From NCBI RefSeq assembly GCF_900188455.1, contig NZ_FZOL01000017.1:107755-171754 (forward strand): a DNA stretch of 64,000 bases, in the 5' to 3' direction. Of this stretch, positions 35,599 to 44,770 are shown in pieces. Each line of letters opens with the position of its first letter. Position 1 is the stretch's first letter. The stretch is from Pseudomonas japonica. Its GTDB lineage: Bacteria; Pseudomonadota; Gammaproteobacteria; Pseudomonadales; Pseudomonadaceae. The notes beneath the pieces were generated by a model. It searched no databases. It was not told where the DNA came from and saw nothing but the letters and a program-made list of their open reading frames with translations. A program made the translations under genes and the position numbers.

Positions 35599-36516
35599 TC
35601 AGCCCTTCATCCATCCATTCGCCGCTAAGACCATCGACAGGTACCGGGCCTCCAGCTCCTTCACCAGAGTGCGGTGGTCACCGACTTGCTGCTGGAGTTC
35701 GTCCAACAAGTGTTGAAGCACTAATAAATTACCCAGGCAACGCTCGTGCAACGCCTTATCTGATTCAGCGCTTTGCCTGGACTGGGCAGAATCGAGCAGC
35801 CCTTGAAGTTCATCAAGCCGCCGCTCGAAAGTGGACTGAGTGGCAGCTAAGAGCGGCGTGAAATCGCTCCATAGAGTACGCCCGTCACTGTCAGGCCTTG
35901 CGCTCGTATCGGGCGTTGACTCCATTACGGAGGAGGACTGAGGGCATAATTCTTTCCAGAGGGTATGCATCGCCAATTTATACTCGTGGCGCTCCCGCCG
36001 ACGCGCTTGCCTGCAGCCAGCCCTCTCGAAGGCCAGGAGTCTAAGCGCCCGCTGCAACTGCGCTTCGGTGCCATGCAGTGCGCTTTTGGCTGCTTTTTCA
36101 TCAACACGTAACTCGTCAAGTCGTTCCTGCAGGTGGGCGTTGGCCGATGCCAATCGACGATGCTCCTGCTGCTCCGTCATCAGCGTTTGTTCAAACGCAC
36201 GCCGCTGCTTGGCAAAGGCCTTCTCCATGACCTGCCGCTCGTGCCGCATCGTCTCCGCAGCGTTCTGCTGTGCACAAGCCATCGCATGCGCCCAGAGAGT
36301 GTTGAGCGCATCATAAAGCGATGCTGGAAGTGCCTCGGTTTGCAATCGTTTCATGACCACAGGCCACCACTGATCCAGAAGGCTGCCAATATGGACTAAC
36401 GCACCTCTACCCAGGTGATGACAGACCCGAGCGGGGGTTACTCTTCGGCCACTGGCCATGACGGCATCAGCAGCAGCAAAGATCTCCTCATCGCGTAACG
36501 TGTCCGGCATAGCCAT
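35599..36516 (-). CDS. Second TnpT/KfrA-like coiled-coil DNA-binding protein
   Basis: A 305-aa protein whose first 60 residues (IFAAADAVMASGRRVTPARV, ...VHIGSLLDQWWPVVMKRL) align closely with those of the TnpT-like protein at 33.3 kb. It is followed by a coiled coil interrupted by a polar linker around residues 195-220. An alternative start is two codons later (MPDT...). No recombinase is paired with it; upstream on the same strand is an unknown 247-aa gene. It converges with tnpS. It could be a diverged duplicate or a specialised accessory factor of the transposon. Confidence 0.65.
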   Translation of the reverse strand: MAMPDTLRDEEIFAAADAVMASGRRVTPARVCHHLGRGALVHIGSLLDQWWPVVMKRLQTEALPASLYDALNTLWAHAMACAQQNAAETMRHERQVMEKAFAKQRRAFEQTLMTEQQEHRRLASANAHLQERLDELRVDEKAAKSALHGTEAQLQRALRLLAFERAGCRQARRRERHEYKLAMHTLWKELCPQSSSVMESTPDTSARPDSDGRTLWSDFTPLLAATQSTFERRLDELQGLLDSAQSRQSAESDKALHERCLGNLLVLQHLLDELQQQVGDHRTLVKELEARYLSMVLAANGWMKG

Positions 36517-36774
36517 GATCTCCTAGGTGGCTCAGCGCTGAAGTGCGGGAACTTCCCACGCATAAGGAAGAGAAGTGCCGCGCGATGTATCACACCAGCG
36601 CAGACTTCCCGGCACTGGCTCCGCAAAACTGACGCGATCGTCGCGGGCTTGGCGTATCCAGCAGCGAGACTGCCTGAATGCATCCTGGCTGGAAAAAAAG
36701 TTCGTTGGGCTCGTGGTCAGCAATCGAAGCAGCAGAACAGGCTTGCGCAGCAAACGCCACAGGCGCAGGTCTGC

Positions 36775-37518
36775 CTAATCACCCTCCTCGTTGATCCATC
36801 CCCTGGTCGTAAGGCGCTTTCTGATGCGATCCAATCGACGCAGTTTCCGCTCGAACTGCGCACAAGTACTGGGCCAACCGGCCACATCTCCGAATTTCCC
36901 TAGGCGATGCGCCTCGTCGAGGATTCGGTATAGAAACGAGCAGTCCATTTTCGCTGGCAGCGTTGAAGCCACGCACAGCACGTAATCCGCAAATACCGTG
37001 CGCAACCAGGCGCGGGCAAACTGGTCGGCGCTCCGCTCACTGCCGAGTAGTCCGAGCACTCCGCATAAACCACACCAGCGAGGTAGGCCACACAGACGCT
37101 CCAGGCGTCGAACGGAGAAATAGCGCAAGGGGCGTCCGTTGAGGCGAAGTTGCGCCGCCCAACAGCTAGTGTCTTCCTGTGGATGAACCAAGCGGTTGAG
37201 TAATGGCCACAGCGGGTCATCCAGCACGGTCTGAAGGATCGGGAAATCTTCGATCAAGGGTCCGCGCACAATGCTTCGCGGTAAAGCCCCCTGCAGGTAA
37301 TCAGCCCACTTCTGATTATAGGTACTCAGCACAGGCAGGCCGCGCCGCGCCGCCCACCACTGCTGCCCCCACTGCGACAACTCCTGCCCCGTAGCCGCAC
37401 AACCGGCTGAATCGGCCAGCGTATGCGCAAAGAACATACCTCGAATCTGAGCCACCCCTAGGTTGTCAGGCATCTGATGAGCCTCTGATGTGAGTGCCAT
37501 CATGGCCTTCGCTTGCAC
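36775..37518 (-). CDS. Unknown protein adjacent to the Tn7-like module
   Basis: Up to 247 aa (GTG at 37518; ATG at 37503 or 37500 are alternatives). Trp- and Leu-rich, no membrane segments. Conserved-looking blocks include SQWGQQWWAARRGLPVLSTYNQKW and RLCGLPRWCGLCGVLG (closely spaced cysteines), and the C-terminal end is strongly basic. It is divergent from tnsA, 204 bp apart, and upstream of the second TnpT-like gene. No family recognised; position suggests a transposon accessory or regulatory role. The 258 bp after it (36517-36774) show no further gene. Confidence 0.55.
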   Translation of the reverse strand: MQAKAMMALTSEAHQMPDNLGVAQIRGMFFAHTLADSAGCAATGQELSQWGQQWWAARRGLPVLSTYNQKWADYLQGALPRSIVRGPLIEDFPILQTVLDDPLWPLLNRLVHPQEDTSCWAAQLRLNGRPLRYFSVRRLERLCGLPRWCGLCGVLGLLGSERSADQFARAWLRTVFADYVLCVASTLPAKMDCSFLYRILDEAHRLGKFGDVAGWPSTCAQFERKLRRLDRIRKRLTTRGWINEEGD

Positions 37519-37722
37519 GAAGACGTACGGACCAATTGACTGAATCCTAGCAATAAGCCACCTGCACCATGGCTAATGCGAAAACTTCGGATGTTTCTGA
37601 AACCACTGTAGTAGAGCAGTTGGTATGAATATTTCCGAGCATAAAGCCGGATAGATAAGAAGACCTTCCCCGTTAAATAATATGAACACGGCAAACCCAA
37701 CGCTTCGATGCGGAGGCTTAAC

Positions 37723-38391
37723 GTGCTCGCCAGTATCCACACCATGCCTTGCGATTCCGTGCCCGCATTTCCGTGGCCAGGCAAGGGGCATCGTAATTTC
37801 TCGACAACATTTCCTTCTCGGAAGAATCGCCGGTCTGTACGTTGCGGGTCGCTCCTGCAAGCGGACTATTGTGTTCAACTGGAAAAGGACCCGCAGGTAG
37901 AGGAATACTGGGCGCAACCACATCTTTTCGTGTGGTTCGAAGGAGCAACCAGGTACCGTTACTCCCCACATTTCCTGGTAAGTACCAGCAACGGTAGTGG
38001 GTACTATTGCGAGATTCGAGACAGTTTTATCGAAATGACTACAGCCCATCGCGAGAGGATGCACGCCTTCGCCGCTCTGTGCGGCCGGCAAGGTTGGGGA
38101 TTTCGTAGCATCGACCGCACAGGTGTTAAGGGTGACACCTTTTCCACACTGGAGCAGCTGTATCTACGCAGCTTCGACTCAAGCCAAGGCTCCTACGCGA
38201 AGCACCTCGCAACACTAGCAGCTGTGAAGTGGCCGGCAACCATCCGCGACTTTTTAGCCAACACCCCGATGATCCCTCTTGCCGATTTGTGCGAGTGGCT
38301 GTTTTTCGAACAGCTTCATGCTGATCTAAGCCAACCGCTTGATCTCGACTTATCTATCCAGGGTTTGCGTGTGGAATCGGCTCTTGAGTAG
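37723..38391 (+). CDS. tnsA: TnsA-like transposition protein with degenerate nuclease site
   Basis: A 222-aa protein. It follows the TnsA pattern: RNFSTTFPSRKNRRSVRCGSL, the LEKDPQVEEYWAQP segment, RYRYSPHFLV and YYCEIRDSF, then a smaller C-terminal region with STLEQLYL. TnsA is the endonuclease that cuts the 5' transposon ends. Here the usual acidic residue of ESxLExD is Gln (GSLLQAD), the Asp of TPDFLV is His (SPHFLV) and the Lys of ExK is Arg (EIRD), so cleavage is probably lost. GTG at 37723 has GGAGG 6 nt upstream. It overlaps tnsB. The role may be structural, supporting TnsB/TnsC. Confidence 0.75.
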   Translation: MLASIHTMPCDSVPAFPWPGKGHRNFSTTFPSRKNRRSVRCGSLLQADYCVQLEKDPQVEEYWAQPHLFVWFEGATRYRYSPHFLVSTSNGSGYYCEIRDSFIEMTTAHRERMHAFAALCGRQGWGFRSIDRTGVKGDTFSTLEQLYLRSFDSSQGSYAKHLATLAAVKWPATIRDFLANTPMIPLADLCEWLFFEQLHADLSQPLDLDLSIQGLRVESALE

Positions 38392-40264
38392 AGAGATAGC
38401 GTCGCCGCTAGTCGGCGCCCAGTACACGATTGATGGCTTTATCTATGAGGTCATCGAGCTGAGTGACAACCTGGTTACTCTATCAACGCTCACGCAACTG
38501 AGAGTCATCAACATTTCTCTCGATTTATTCATGAGCGACCTGAAGCGCCGGAATATTAACCTGTTCGCCGACAAGCCTGGCAACAGCTCCAATGCAATAG
38601 CATTTCTCAATGCTGAGGACCCTAAAGTCATCGAAGCCAAGCGGATGCATATGTACATCGTCACTACCTTGAGTGAGCAAAACAAACGCCTACCCAAGGT
38701 AGGCACGTTGGCAATTATTCGTCGTTTAGCAGAGCAAACCAACGATCCTCATCCTCCTGGTTACACGACATTATGCCGATGGGTCAAAAAGTATCGTGAC
38801 TCTGGCAACGATGAGTTCTCCTTGTATAAGGTGCCCAGCACACTTCCCCGCGGTCGGCAGCTCTCCAGTGAAGTAAAAGCTCAACTCGAGCAGATAATCA
38901 AAGCAGAACTGATAGAGAAACAGCAGCGAATTACTTTAAAGCGAATTTTTCAATACACCGATGGATACGTGCTCAGTATTAATAAGCTACGTATGGGAGG
39001 CCCCTTACCTCTTCTTATTCGTCCGAGTGAATCAACGGTCCGCCGGGCGATCACCAGCCAGCAGGGATACGCCTCTGATGCGGCTCGTCTCGGGACAAAG
39101 GTGGCCCGCGAAGCCCATTTTTTTTGTGGCCAGCAGGAAGGGCCCAAGGCGCCACTGGAGCTCTGCGAGATTGACTCCCATCCACTGGACATTGTTGTTG
39201 TGGATCGGCGTGGCCATGTGCTCGGCAAGATCGCCCATGCGACGGTAATAATCGATGTATTCACGAGGATGGTCATCGGCTGGGAGCTGTCGCTTTCCTG
39301 TCGTTGCGCAGAGACCACCCTCAAAGCAATTCGCATGGCGGTTGTTGCCGTTCCCGGCGAGGAAAACTGGCGTGGCACAATGCGGTGTCTGGTGAGTGAT
39401 GGCGGTCCGGAGAATGCCAATCAGCTCTTCTTGAGAATAGTTGATCGCTTGCAGATCAAGTGGCCGTTGCCCCCGGCAAAGGCACCAAACACCCGTCCAC
39501 ATATCGAGCGTTTTTTTAAAACCTTTGAATCATGGTTGCACGAGCAATACGGCACGACATTTTCCAACCCCGATGCTTGCGGTGATTACGACTCAGTTCG
39601 CCACGCCTGTTACACCATTGAATCGCTGAACAAGTATTTTGATGAATGGCTGGAAAATGTCTATCACAACAAGAAACATCGAGAACTCAATATGCCGCCT
39701 CGCGTAGCCTGGGAGCGTGCCATGCAGAACCAGCTCCCGCCCAGAAAGTTCTCTGCTGAGGCGTTGGACGCATTGTTTCGAGGTTTAGAATATTCCGCAC
39801 TGCATGGCAATCGCGCCCAGTTTTTCTGTTTATCCTGGACGGGCCCGAACTTGGGAAGAATCAAAAAAATGCTGCGCAAGGGTGAAAGAGCCACCTGCTA
39901 TTACGACCCTACGGATCTTGGTGTCATCTGGGTGGCGGCCCCGCGGGCACCACGCGATCTCGTACCAGCTTGGGGAACTCAGAAATCCTACCAGCCGGGG
40001 CTTACATTAAGCGAACATAAATTATTACAGGAACAGCTGAAGGCAGACGGCAGGCAGTTTGACGACAGTGATGCGCACATTGCCCTATTGCATCTGCGAC
40101 AAATTATGCAGGAAGAACACGATCAGTTCGTCACTACGAAGCGCAGGCACGCACATACCAAAGGCAAGGCTAAGTCTGCGAGTCCTCCTCCGCCCACCAT
40201 TGACCCAGCGGAGATCGATGAACCATGGGAGGATGAAGACGCGGCAGCTTGGAGGGTTGACTAG
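38369..40264 (+). CDS. tnsB: TnsB-like DDE transposase
   Basis: A protein of about 631 aa with a retroviral-integrase (RNase H-like) catalytic core. The DDE residues are visible in CEIDSHPLDIVV (first Asp), LVSDGGPENAN (second Asp) and RPHIERFFKTFE (Glu). N-terminal HTH domains bind end repeats; a Mu-type beta-barrel C domain (FSAEALDALF..., GIWVAA-like) follows the core. It cuts and joins the 3' transposon ends. GTG at 38369 with AGGG upstream is the most likely start (TTG at 38339 is possible); it overlaps the tnsA stop. The last residues are acidic and may contact TnsC. Confidence 0.9.
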   Translation: MWNRLLSREIASPLVGAQYTIDGFIYEVIELSDNLVTLSTLTQLRVINISLDLFMSDLKRRNINLFADKPGNSSNAIAFLNAEDPKVIEAKRMHMYIVTTLSEQNKRLPKVGTLAIIRRLAEQTNDPHPPGYTTLCRWVKKYRDSGNDEFSLYKVPSTLPRGRQLSSEVKAQLEQIIKAELIEKQQRITLKRIFQYTDGYVLSINKLRMGGPLPLLIRPSESTVRRAITSQQGYASDAARLGTKVAREAHFFCGQQEGPKAPLELCEIDSHPLDIVVVDRRGHVLGKIAHATVIIDVFTRMVIGWELSLSCRCAETTLKAIRMAVVAVPGEENWRGTMRCLVSDGGPENANQLFLRIVDRLQIKWPLPPAKAPNTRPHIERFFKTFESWLHEQYGTTFSNPDACGDYDSVRHACYTIESLNKYFDEWLENVYHNKKHRELNMPPRVAWERAMQNQLPPRKFSAEALDALFRGLEYSALHGNRAQFFCLSWTGPNLGRIKKMLRKGERATCYYDPTDLGVIWVAAPRAPRDLVPAWGTQKSYQPGLTLSEHKLLQEQLKADGRQFDDSDAHIALLHLRQIMQEEHDQFVTTKRRHAHTKGKAKSASPPPPTIDPAEIDEPWEDEDAAAWRVD

Positions 40265-40266
40265 AT

Positions 40267-41259
40267 ATGAGCGAGGTCATTGAGCGGTCAACTCAGGTTC
40301 TTCCAACGCTGGAAAAATGTGTGGTGTGGCATCCAGGGTTCACTCACGCCTACGAGTTGGTACACAAGAGCATCAGAACCACCGAGACGCGTCAAGCGGC
40401 TTCCTCGATGATGCTGATCGGCCCTACCGGGACCGGGAAGTCGAAACTGTGTGAACGAATTGCGCAGGAATTCGGTTGTGCGGAGAAACTCGGGGATAAT
40501 AACAGCCAAATTTTGACCAAAGGCTGTCTGCTTGTCGAGGTACCACCTGACGCGACCATTAAGACGCTTGCAATCCAAATGTTGAGCCGCATGGTCGTAG
40601 AAAATCGAGAGCGACTGGAGAAGTCAAGTGGTACCGCATTAACTCGAATGATTATCCAACGGTTGATTGTCATGCAGACCCAGTTGATTATCCTGGACGA
40701 GTTCCACCGGCTCCTCGATCAAGGCCAGGGACCAACGAAAAAAAAGGTATGCCGGTGGATTAACCAAATATTGAATGAAACAAAGATTCCTGTGCTTCTT
40801 GTGGGCTTGCCGACGGTCGAGAAACTCATAGATGAAATCTCTGAATTGAGTGATCGTTACCCCTATCGAGCCCGACTGAGATATTTCGATATTGGCAATG
40901 ACGCAGCTAAAGCCCAGTTTCGAAAATTAATTGAGGCCATTGAGAACAAGGTTATTGACCCGGCAGGGTTCAGCGAGCGAATCGCGCTTAGCCAAGCGAT
41001 GCCCTTCAACGCAATCTGTCTGGCGACGGCAGGAAATCTTCGTCACCTAAATATGCTGCTCAATGACGCTCTGACCATCGCACTAGAGCGGGAAGACAAT
41101 AAGTTCACCCTTGAAGACTTCGCCCAAGCAGCCGATGACTTGGATTTCTGCCGCGCCAGCAACCCATTCCGCCTTTCCGGCGAAGCGCTGAGTGCGCAGA
41201 TGAGGAAGGAGTATGCGAAACCTATGCTATCTCCCGTTACCAGCGGAGTTCGAAAGTAG
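40267..41259 (+). CDS. tnsC: TnsC/TniB-like AAA+ transposition ATPase
   Basis: A 330-aa AAA+ protein. P-loop MLIGPTGTGKSKLC (about residue 50), Walker B LIILDEFHRLLD (about residue 140), a sensor region VLLVGLPTVEKL and a C-terminal lid. TnsC/TniB forms filaments on target DNA and links the target selector (TniQ) to the transposase. It starts 2 bp after the tnsB stop, and its 3' end overlaps the tniQ gene by 47 bp, showing tight coupling. Confidence 0.9.
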   Translation: MSEVIERSTQVLPTLEKCVVWHPGFTHAYELVHKSIRTTETRQAASSMMLIGPTGTGKSKLCERIAQEFGCAEKLGDNNSQILTKGCLLVEVPPDATIKTLAIQMLSRMVVENRERLEKSSGTALTRMIIQRLIVMQTQLIILDEFHRLLDQGQGPTKKKVCRWINQILNETKIPVLLVGLPTVEKLIDEISELSDRYPYRARLRYFDIGNDAAKAQFRKLIEAIENKVIDPAGFSERIALSQAMPFNAICLATAGNLRHLNMLLNDALTIALEREDNKFTLEDFAQAADDLDFCRASNPFRLSGEALSAQMRKEYAKPMLSPVTSGVRK

Positions 41260-42940
41260 CCAGAGCCTATGGATGCGCACGGCCCACTACAATGGCTTTG
41301 GCAATGTTCGGAATCTGTGTGCTTTTTTTGGTATCGTGCCCCGACGCTGGATGGACGTGCTCAGCACAACGTCGCCGCTGCTCGACATCATTGCTCAAGA
41401 AGCGCCGCGGCTAATCGAGTCTCTTCGCAAGGCATCCTATTCCAAAGAGCCTGGCCGTATGAGCTTTCAATTGGCCGGAGTGCAATTGCCCCTGGGTTCA
41501 TGCCCAGGGACTTGGTCCTATTGCCCCCAATGCATTATAGAGGGGCACTCGCCGATTTTTCACGATATACGCGATATCCAGCTGTGTTTACTACACGGTA
41601 CGCAATTAATAATGAATTGCCCAGCCTGCAATATCAAGCAAGCCTGGCAAAATGCCAACTACTTGACCTGTCAATGCGGTTTTGATCGTCGCACTGCCAA
41701 TCAATTTCACGGCAATTTTATGCCGCCTGTGAAGAACCCTTTTGAATCCAAAAGCGCTATCAAAGATATCTCAGGCAAATACGAGATAGCAGAAGCCTGC
41801 GCCGCATTATGGCAGGCACGTCAGTATTCCGAAAACCATGCCAACTGCAGCCTTCCAGAACGTGTCATTGAGCATATCGATATGACGGTTGCGGCACAGG
41901 TGGAGCGGTATCCCGGTTTCATTCGCTCACTGCACATGGCGCCGTGGGTCTGCCACGCATCAACAACCGTCGCATGGCTCGCCAGTAGAGCCATGGATAG
42001 GCACTACACAGATGCTCACGCTTGTCCGCAACATGACTGCTGTCGCTTCGCAACCATTGATCATCAGTACGCCTGGTATGCAGTGTTTGGTGACCATGCC
42101 TTGATCCATGGCCAGAACAAGTTCTTTGCCCGTAACTGGATGAGTCAGCAGTCTCCTCATAGCTATAGTAGCCCGCCACGCTGCCAAGTTATCCGAGAAG
42201 CACAAGCAGAGACCAGAATTGAAACCCCTGTGATTCATTTGCAAGGTGTAACGAAGGATGAGGCGGCGACACTATTGAAGTGCCGAAGATCTACAATTGA
42301 TGAACTGCTGTATCAAGGATGGCTTAACAGAGCAAACGGAGCACTGGCAGCTTGCCTACCCAATCTCCTCGATCAGGCCCAAGCTACACGCTTCTCGCAA
42401 AAATACCTACTACTTGACGAGGCCTGCACCACGCTAGACTTACCTTACGTCCTGTGTGAAAAAATATTGTCCGCCATGGATGCTAATTCAGCGAATTATT
42501 ATTCAACCCCAACATTCTACCTCCGACTTTACGCTTTAACCATGCTCGACAACGTTAGACGCATGCGCAACCCGGAGCTGGCGATTTTCATCATGCCTAG
42601 TGAGCAAACATCGGATGAAGATTGTACCGCCAATAGATATAGAACTCCTGCCTCGAGGAGAAGCAAAAATGCATCCGATATAAGTTCACTTTCTGAGCGT
42701 GAAGCCTTACATCCCCGCCCCAGCGCATCTAGGCTATTCAACATTGATGAAATGTTTAAGATTTTTCGAATCTCTCCTGAAAAGGGAACCGGAATTCTAG
42801 ACAAAGCTGGCGTATTCCTTCCTGAAGTCGACTCTACAACTACGACTCTCAGTTTTGCCGAAGTGGTCGCATACCGGAATATGCTATTCAAAGACAGCCA
42901 AAACCTCAATGATGTCCCTAACGTCTCTGGTTCAACGTGA
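41213..42940 (+). CDS. tniQ: TniQ/TnsD-like target-selection protein
   Basis: A 575-aa protein starting MRNLCYLPLPAEFESSQSL, with a TniQ N-terminal domain and paired zinc-binding motifs (SYCPQCIIEG, LCLLHG, NCPACN, LTCQCGF) over residues 100-165. The C-terminal 230 residues include several HTH-like segments (VTKDEAATLLKCRRSTIDELL) probably reading DNA sequence. In the family TniQ/TnsD recruits TnsC to a specific attachment site. The length is larger than CRISPR-associated TniQ, and no Cas genes are present, so direct DNA recognition is expected. The site recognised is unknown. Confidence 0.85.
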   Translation: MRNLCYLPLPAEFESSQSLWMRTAHYNGFGNVRNLCAFFGIVPRRWMDVLSTTSPLLDIIAQEAPRLIESLRKASYSKEPGRMSFQLAGVQLPLGSCPGTWSYCPQCIIEGHSPIFHDIRDIQLCLLHGTQLIMNCPACNIKQAWQNANYLTCQCGFDRRTANQFHGNFMPPVKNPFESKSAIKDISGKYEIAEACAALWQARQYSENHANCSLPERVIEHIDMTVAAQVERYPGFIRSLHMAPWVCHASTTVAWLASRAMDRHYTDAHACPQHDCCRFATIDHQYAWYAVFGDHALIHGQNKFFARNWMSQQSPHSYSSPPRCQVIREAQAETRIETPVIHLQGVTKDEAATLLKCRRSTIDELLYQGWLNRANGALAACLPNLLDQAQATRFSQKYLLLDEACTTLDLPYVLCEKILSAMDANSANYYSTPTFYLRLYALTMLDNVRRMRNPELAIFIMPSEQTSDEDCTANRYRTPASRRSKNASDISSLSEREALHPRPSASRLFNIDEMFKIFRISPEKGTGILDKAGVFLPEVDSTTTTLSFAEVVAYRNMLFKDSQNLNDVPNVSGST

Positions 42941-43269
42941 GCTGTATTTCTGCGCCCGATCCGAACTAGCACTCGCAAACCAATTTTGCTGTCAGTGAAG
43001 TTAACCCCTGCCGACCTCCCGAATTGCGCGTCAAGACCGGCGGCGATATCTCAGCCTGGGAAATGAATTGCCTCTTGACGTATAACGCCGGTTGAGCCAA
43101 GCGGTACTCGCACTCGCGTAATCGACGGCGCAGCCATTACGTCATTGCCTTGGATTACCGGCTTTGCAGTTTATGGTGATACCCTTGAGATAAGTCGTGT
43201 GGTTTGGAGCCTCCCAAGGCTCATCTTGTTCAATACTTAACCCTCAGGCAACCGGAGTTACCGACACCA
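42941..43269. other. Intergenic region after the transposition operon
   Basis: About 330 bp with no convincing gene. A short inverted pair (CGTCAAGA / TCTTGACG near 43030 and 43074) could form a weak hairpin after tniQ. The right part presumably contains the promoter of the membrane protein gene. Confidence 0.3.
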
Positions 43270-44016
43270 ATGAAATACGTTATTTTCCTGATCTTGGGTA
43301 TCTCGACATTATGGCAGATCAGCTTTTCTCAAGGATCTTGGTTGCAGTTCATGCTGCTATCCCTCATATCCACCTCCTGGGTAGTGGGCACGCTTTATAT
43401 CTATGATTTCATCCGTGCAGTACGTGGAACCAACTCTGCGTACATGAGCGAGTTCTACGGTGAATTGAAATCAGAGATTACAGGCACGGTAGCCCTGGCG
43501 ATTGCTCTTGGTGTCATCCTCGCGCTGTCATCTACCGCATACAGTCTGTCGAACATCGATATCGGCTACACGGGCGCGGCATTTCTGCTCTCAGCTTTCA
43601 GGGCCCTCCGTAGTTTGAAAACGCGAAAAGTTGCAGGCAATCGACTCCCCACCCGGATTACACACGCACTTTTAACCATGTTCCTAATCACTGTAGGGAT
43701 CTATGGCTACTACCTAGTACAGATCAACTCAAACGCCTTTCCGGCTCACGCATCCCTTTGGATTCAATGCACACTACTCATGACTTCAATTTGCTGGTGT
43801 ATTGCAGCACAGCAAGTGGTGTTCATCCTAAAAAAGCAGCGAATGGAAATTTCGCCAGTGATCGCAGAAATTTTTGATTCGATTTCAATGAGCCGCGGGA
43901 TCTATCGGGACGCAGGGCAGATGGCTGACAAATGGAATGAGTTGGTTTTCCAGCAAAATCGCCAACTCCTGGCAAACAAGCACTCTCACAAAAAAAAACG
44001 GAAGAGGAAGCGCTAA
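43270..44016 (+). CDS. Multi-pass membrane protein of unknown function
   Basis: A 248-aa protein with about five predicted transmembrane helices (residues 2-22, 27-48, 72-92, 125-147, 160-185) and a basic C-terminal tail ending in Lys/Arg repeats (KKKRKRKR). The ATG at 43270 begins a signal-like hydrophobic stretch; an upstream start at 43204 would add a polar extension. It is the first cargo gene after tniQ. No family recognised. Confidence 0.6.
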   Translation: MKYVIFLILGISTLWQISFSQGSWLQFMLLSLISTSWVVGTLYIYDFIRAVRGTNSAYMSEFYGELKSEITGTVALAIALGVILALSSTAYSLSNIDIGYTGAAFLLSAFRALRSLKTRKVAGNRLPTRITHALLTMFLITVGIYGYYLVQINSNAFPAHASLWIQCTLLMTSICWCIAAQQVVFILKKQRMEISPVIAEIFDSISMSRGIYRDAGQMADKWNELVFQQNRQLLANKHSHKKKRKRKR

Positions 44017-44089
44017 ATTTTGCATGCCGCATGTAGGTGGGCCGTCCAAGAATCTGCTAAAGCGGGCGGCCCCACGAGATCGTAACGGA

Positions 44090-44770
44090 TCACGAATAGC
44101 ACATTATCAGTGAAGTTGGAGACGGAGTACTTAGCGATTTGTTGATTTCCTCTACCACCCAAGTGCCAACCGGCCACACCACCTGCAGCACCAAAAGAAC
44201 GGTAAAACTCACAAAAGCCCGAAGCAGGTATTCATGGGTCAGCTTGATGCCGGTCACCTTCTGGTTGACCAATGAATAATTGTATAGGACGGCACCGGCG
44301 AGTTGTTTCGCTAGGGCAGCTTTAGGACATCTTCTTTTCCAGCTTTTTGCTAACTCCTCAGGACCAAGCTGCGCGAATCCTGCAACCTTCAGTGTCTTGA
44401 ATGCCCACGCCCCTGCACCAAGCAGAAAAGCGACTGCCCAGCCGAACAAGAAGAGCCCTATACAGCCCAACCACTTGTTTGACTTCTCGTTCCACAAGGT
44501 GGGTAAAAGTGACACCAAGACGGGGATCAACGCCGTGATGGCGGCTAGGTAGATTCCTGCCTTGGCATCTGCGCCCTTCCTTCGATCAATCTCTGCATCA
44601 AATAGCCGACGAGATTCATCCAGAACGACATCGCTGTCGATCGTCCAATCTCCCTCACGAACTGACTCGGCGATTCTCAGCCTCCATGCGTCATCCTCAG
44701 CCTTTTGAACAGGTGATAGTGGAGTGACCTTCGGCCATAGCCAATTGAGACAGTCCGTAAGATTAAACAA
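44090..44770 (-). CDS. Membrane protein of the graspetide operon
   Basis: A 226-aa protein with an amphipathic N-terminal region (residues 1-68), a hydrophobic helix at about 71-93, a second at 101-123, and a third near 190-213. The first two helices are separated by a short polar loop (NEKSNKW). No ABC or MFS signature. Its start overlaps the end of the ATP-grasp gene by 8 bp, so it belongs to the graspetide operon and may act in export, immunity or as an effector (inference). Confidence 0.65.
   Translation of the reverse strand: MFNLTDCLNWLWPKVTPLSPVQKAEDDAWRLRIAESVREGDWTIDSDVVLDESRRLFDAEIDRRKGADAKAGIYLAAITALIPVLVSLLPTLWNEKSNKWLGCIGLFLFGWAVAFLLGAGAWAFKTLKVAGFAQLGPEELAKSWKRRCPKAALAKQLAGAVLYNYSLVNQKVTGIKLTHEYLLRAFVSFTVLLVLQVVWPVGTWVVEEINKSLSTPSPTSLIMCYS

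Noticed and set aside
37723..42940. CRISPR-associated transposon (CAST)
   Set aside because: tnsABC and tniQ are present, but I saw no CRISPR repeats and no cas5, cas6, cas7, cas8 or cas12k-like gene anywhere in the window, and TniQ is long and carries its own HTH-like region.
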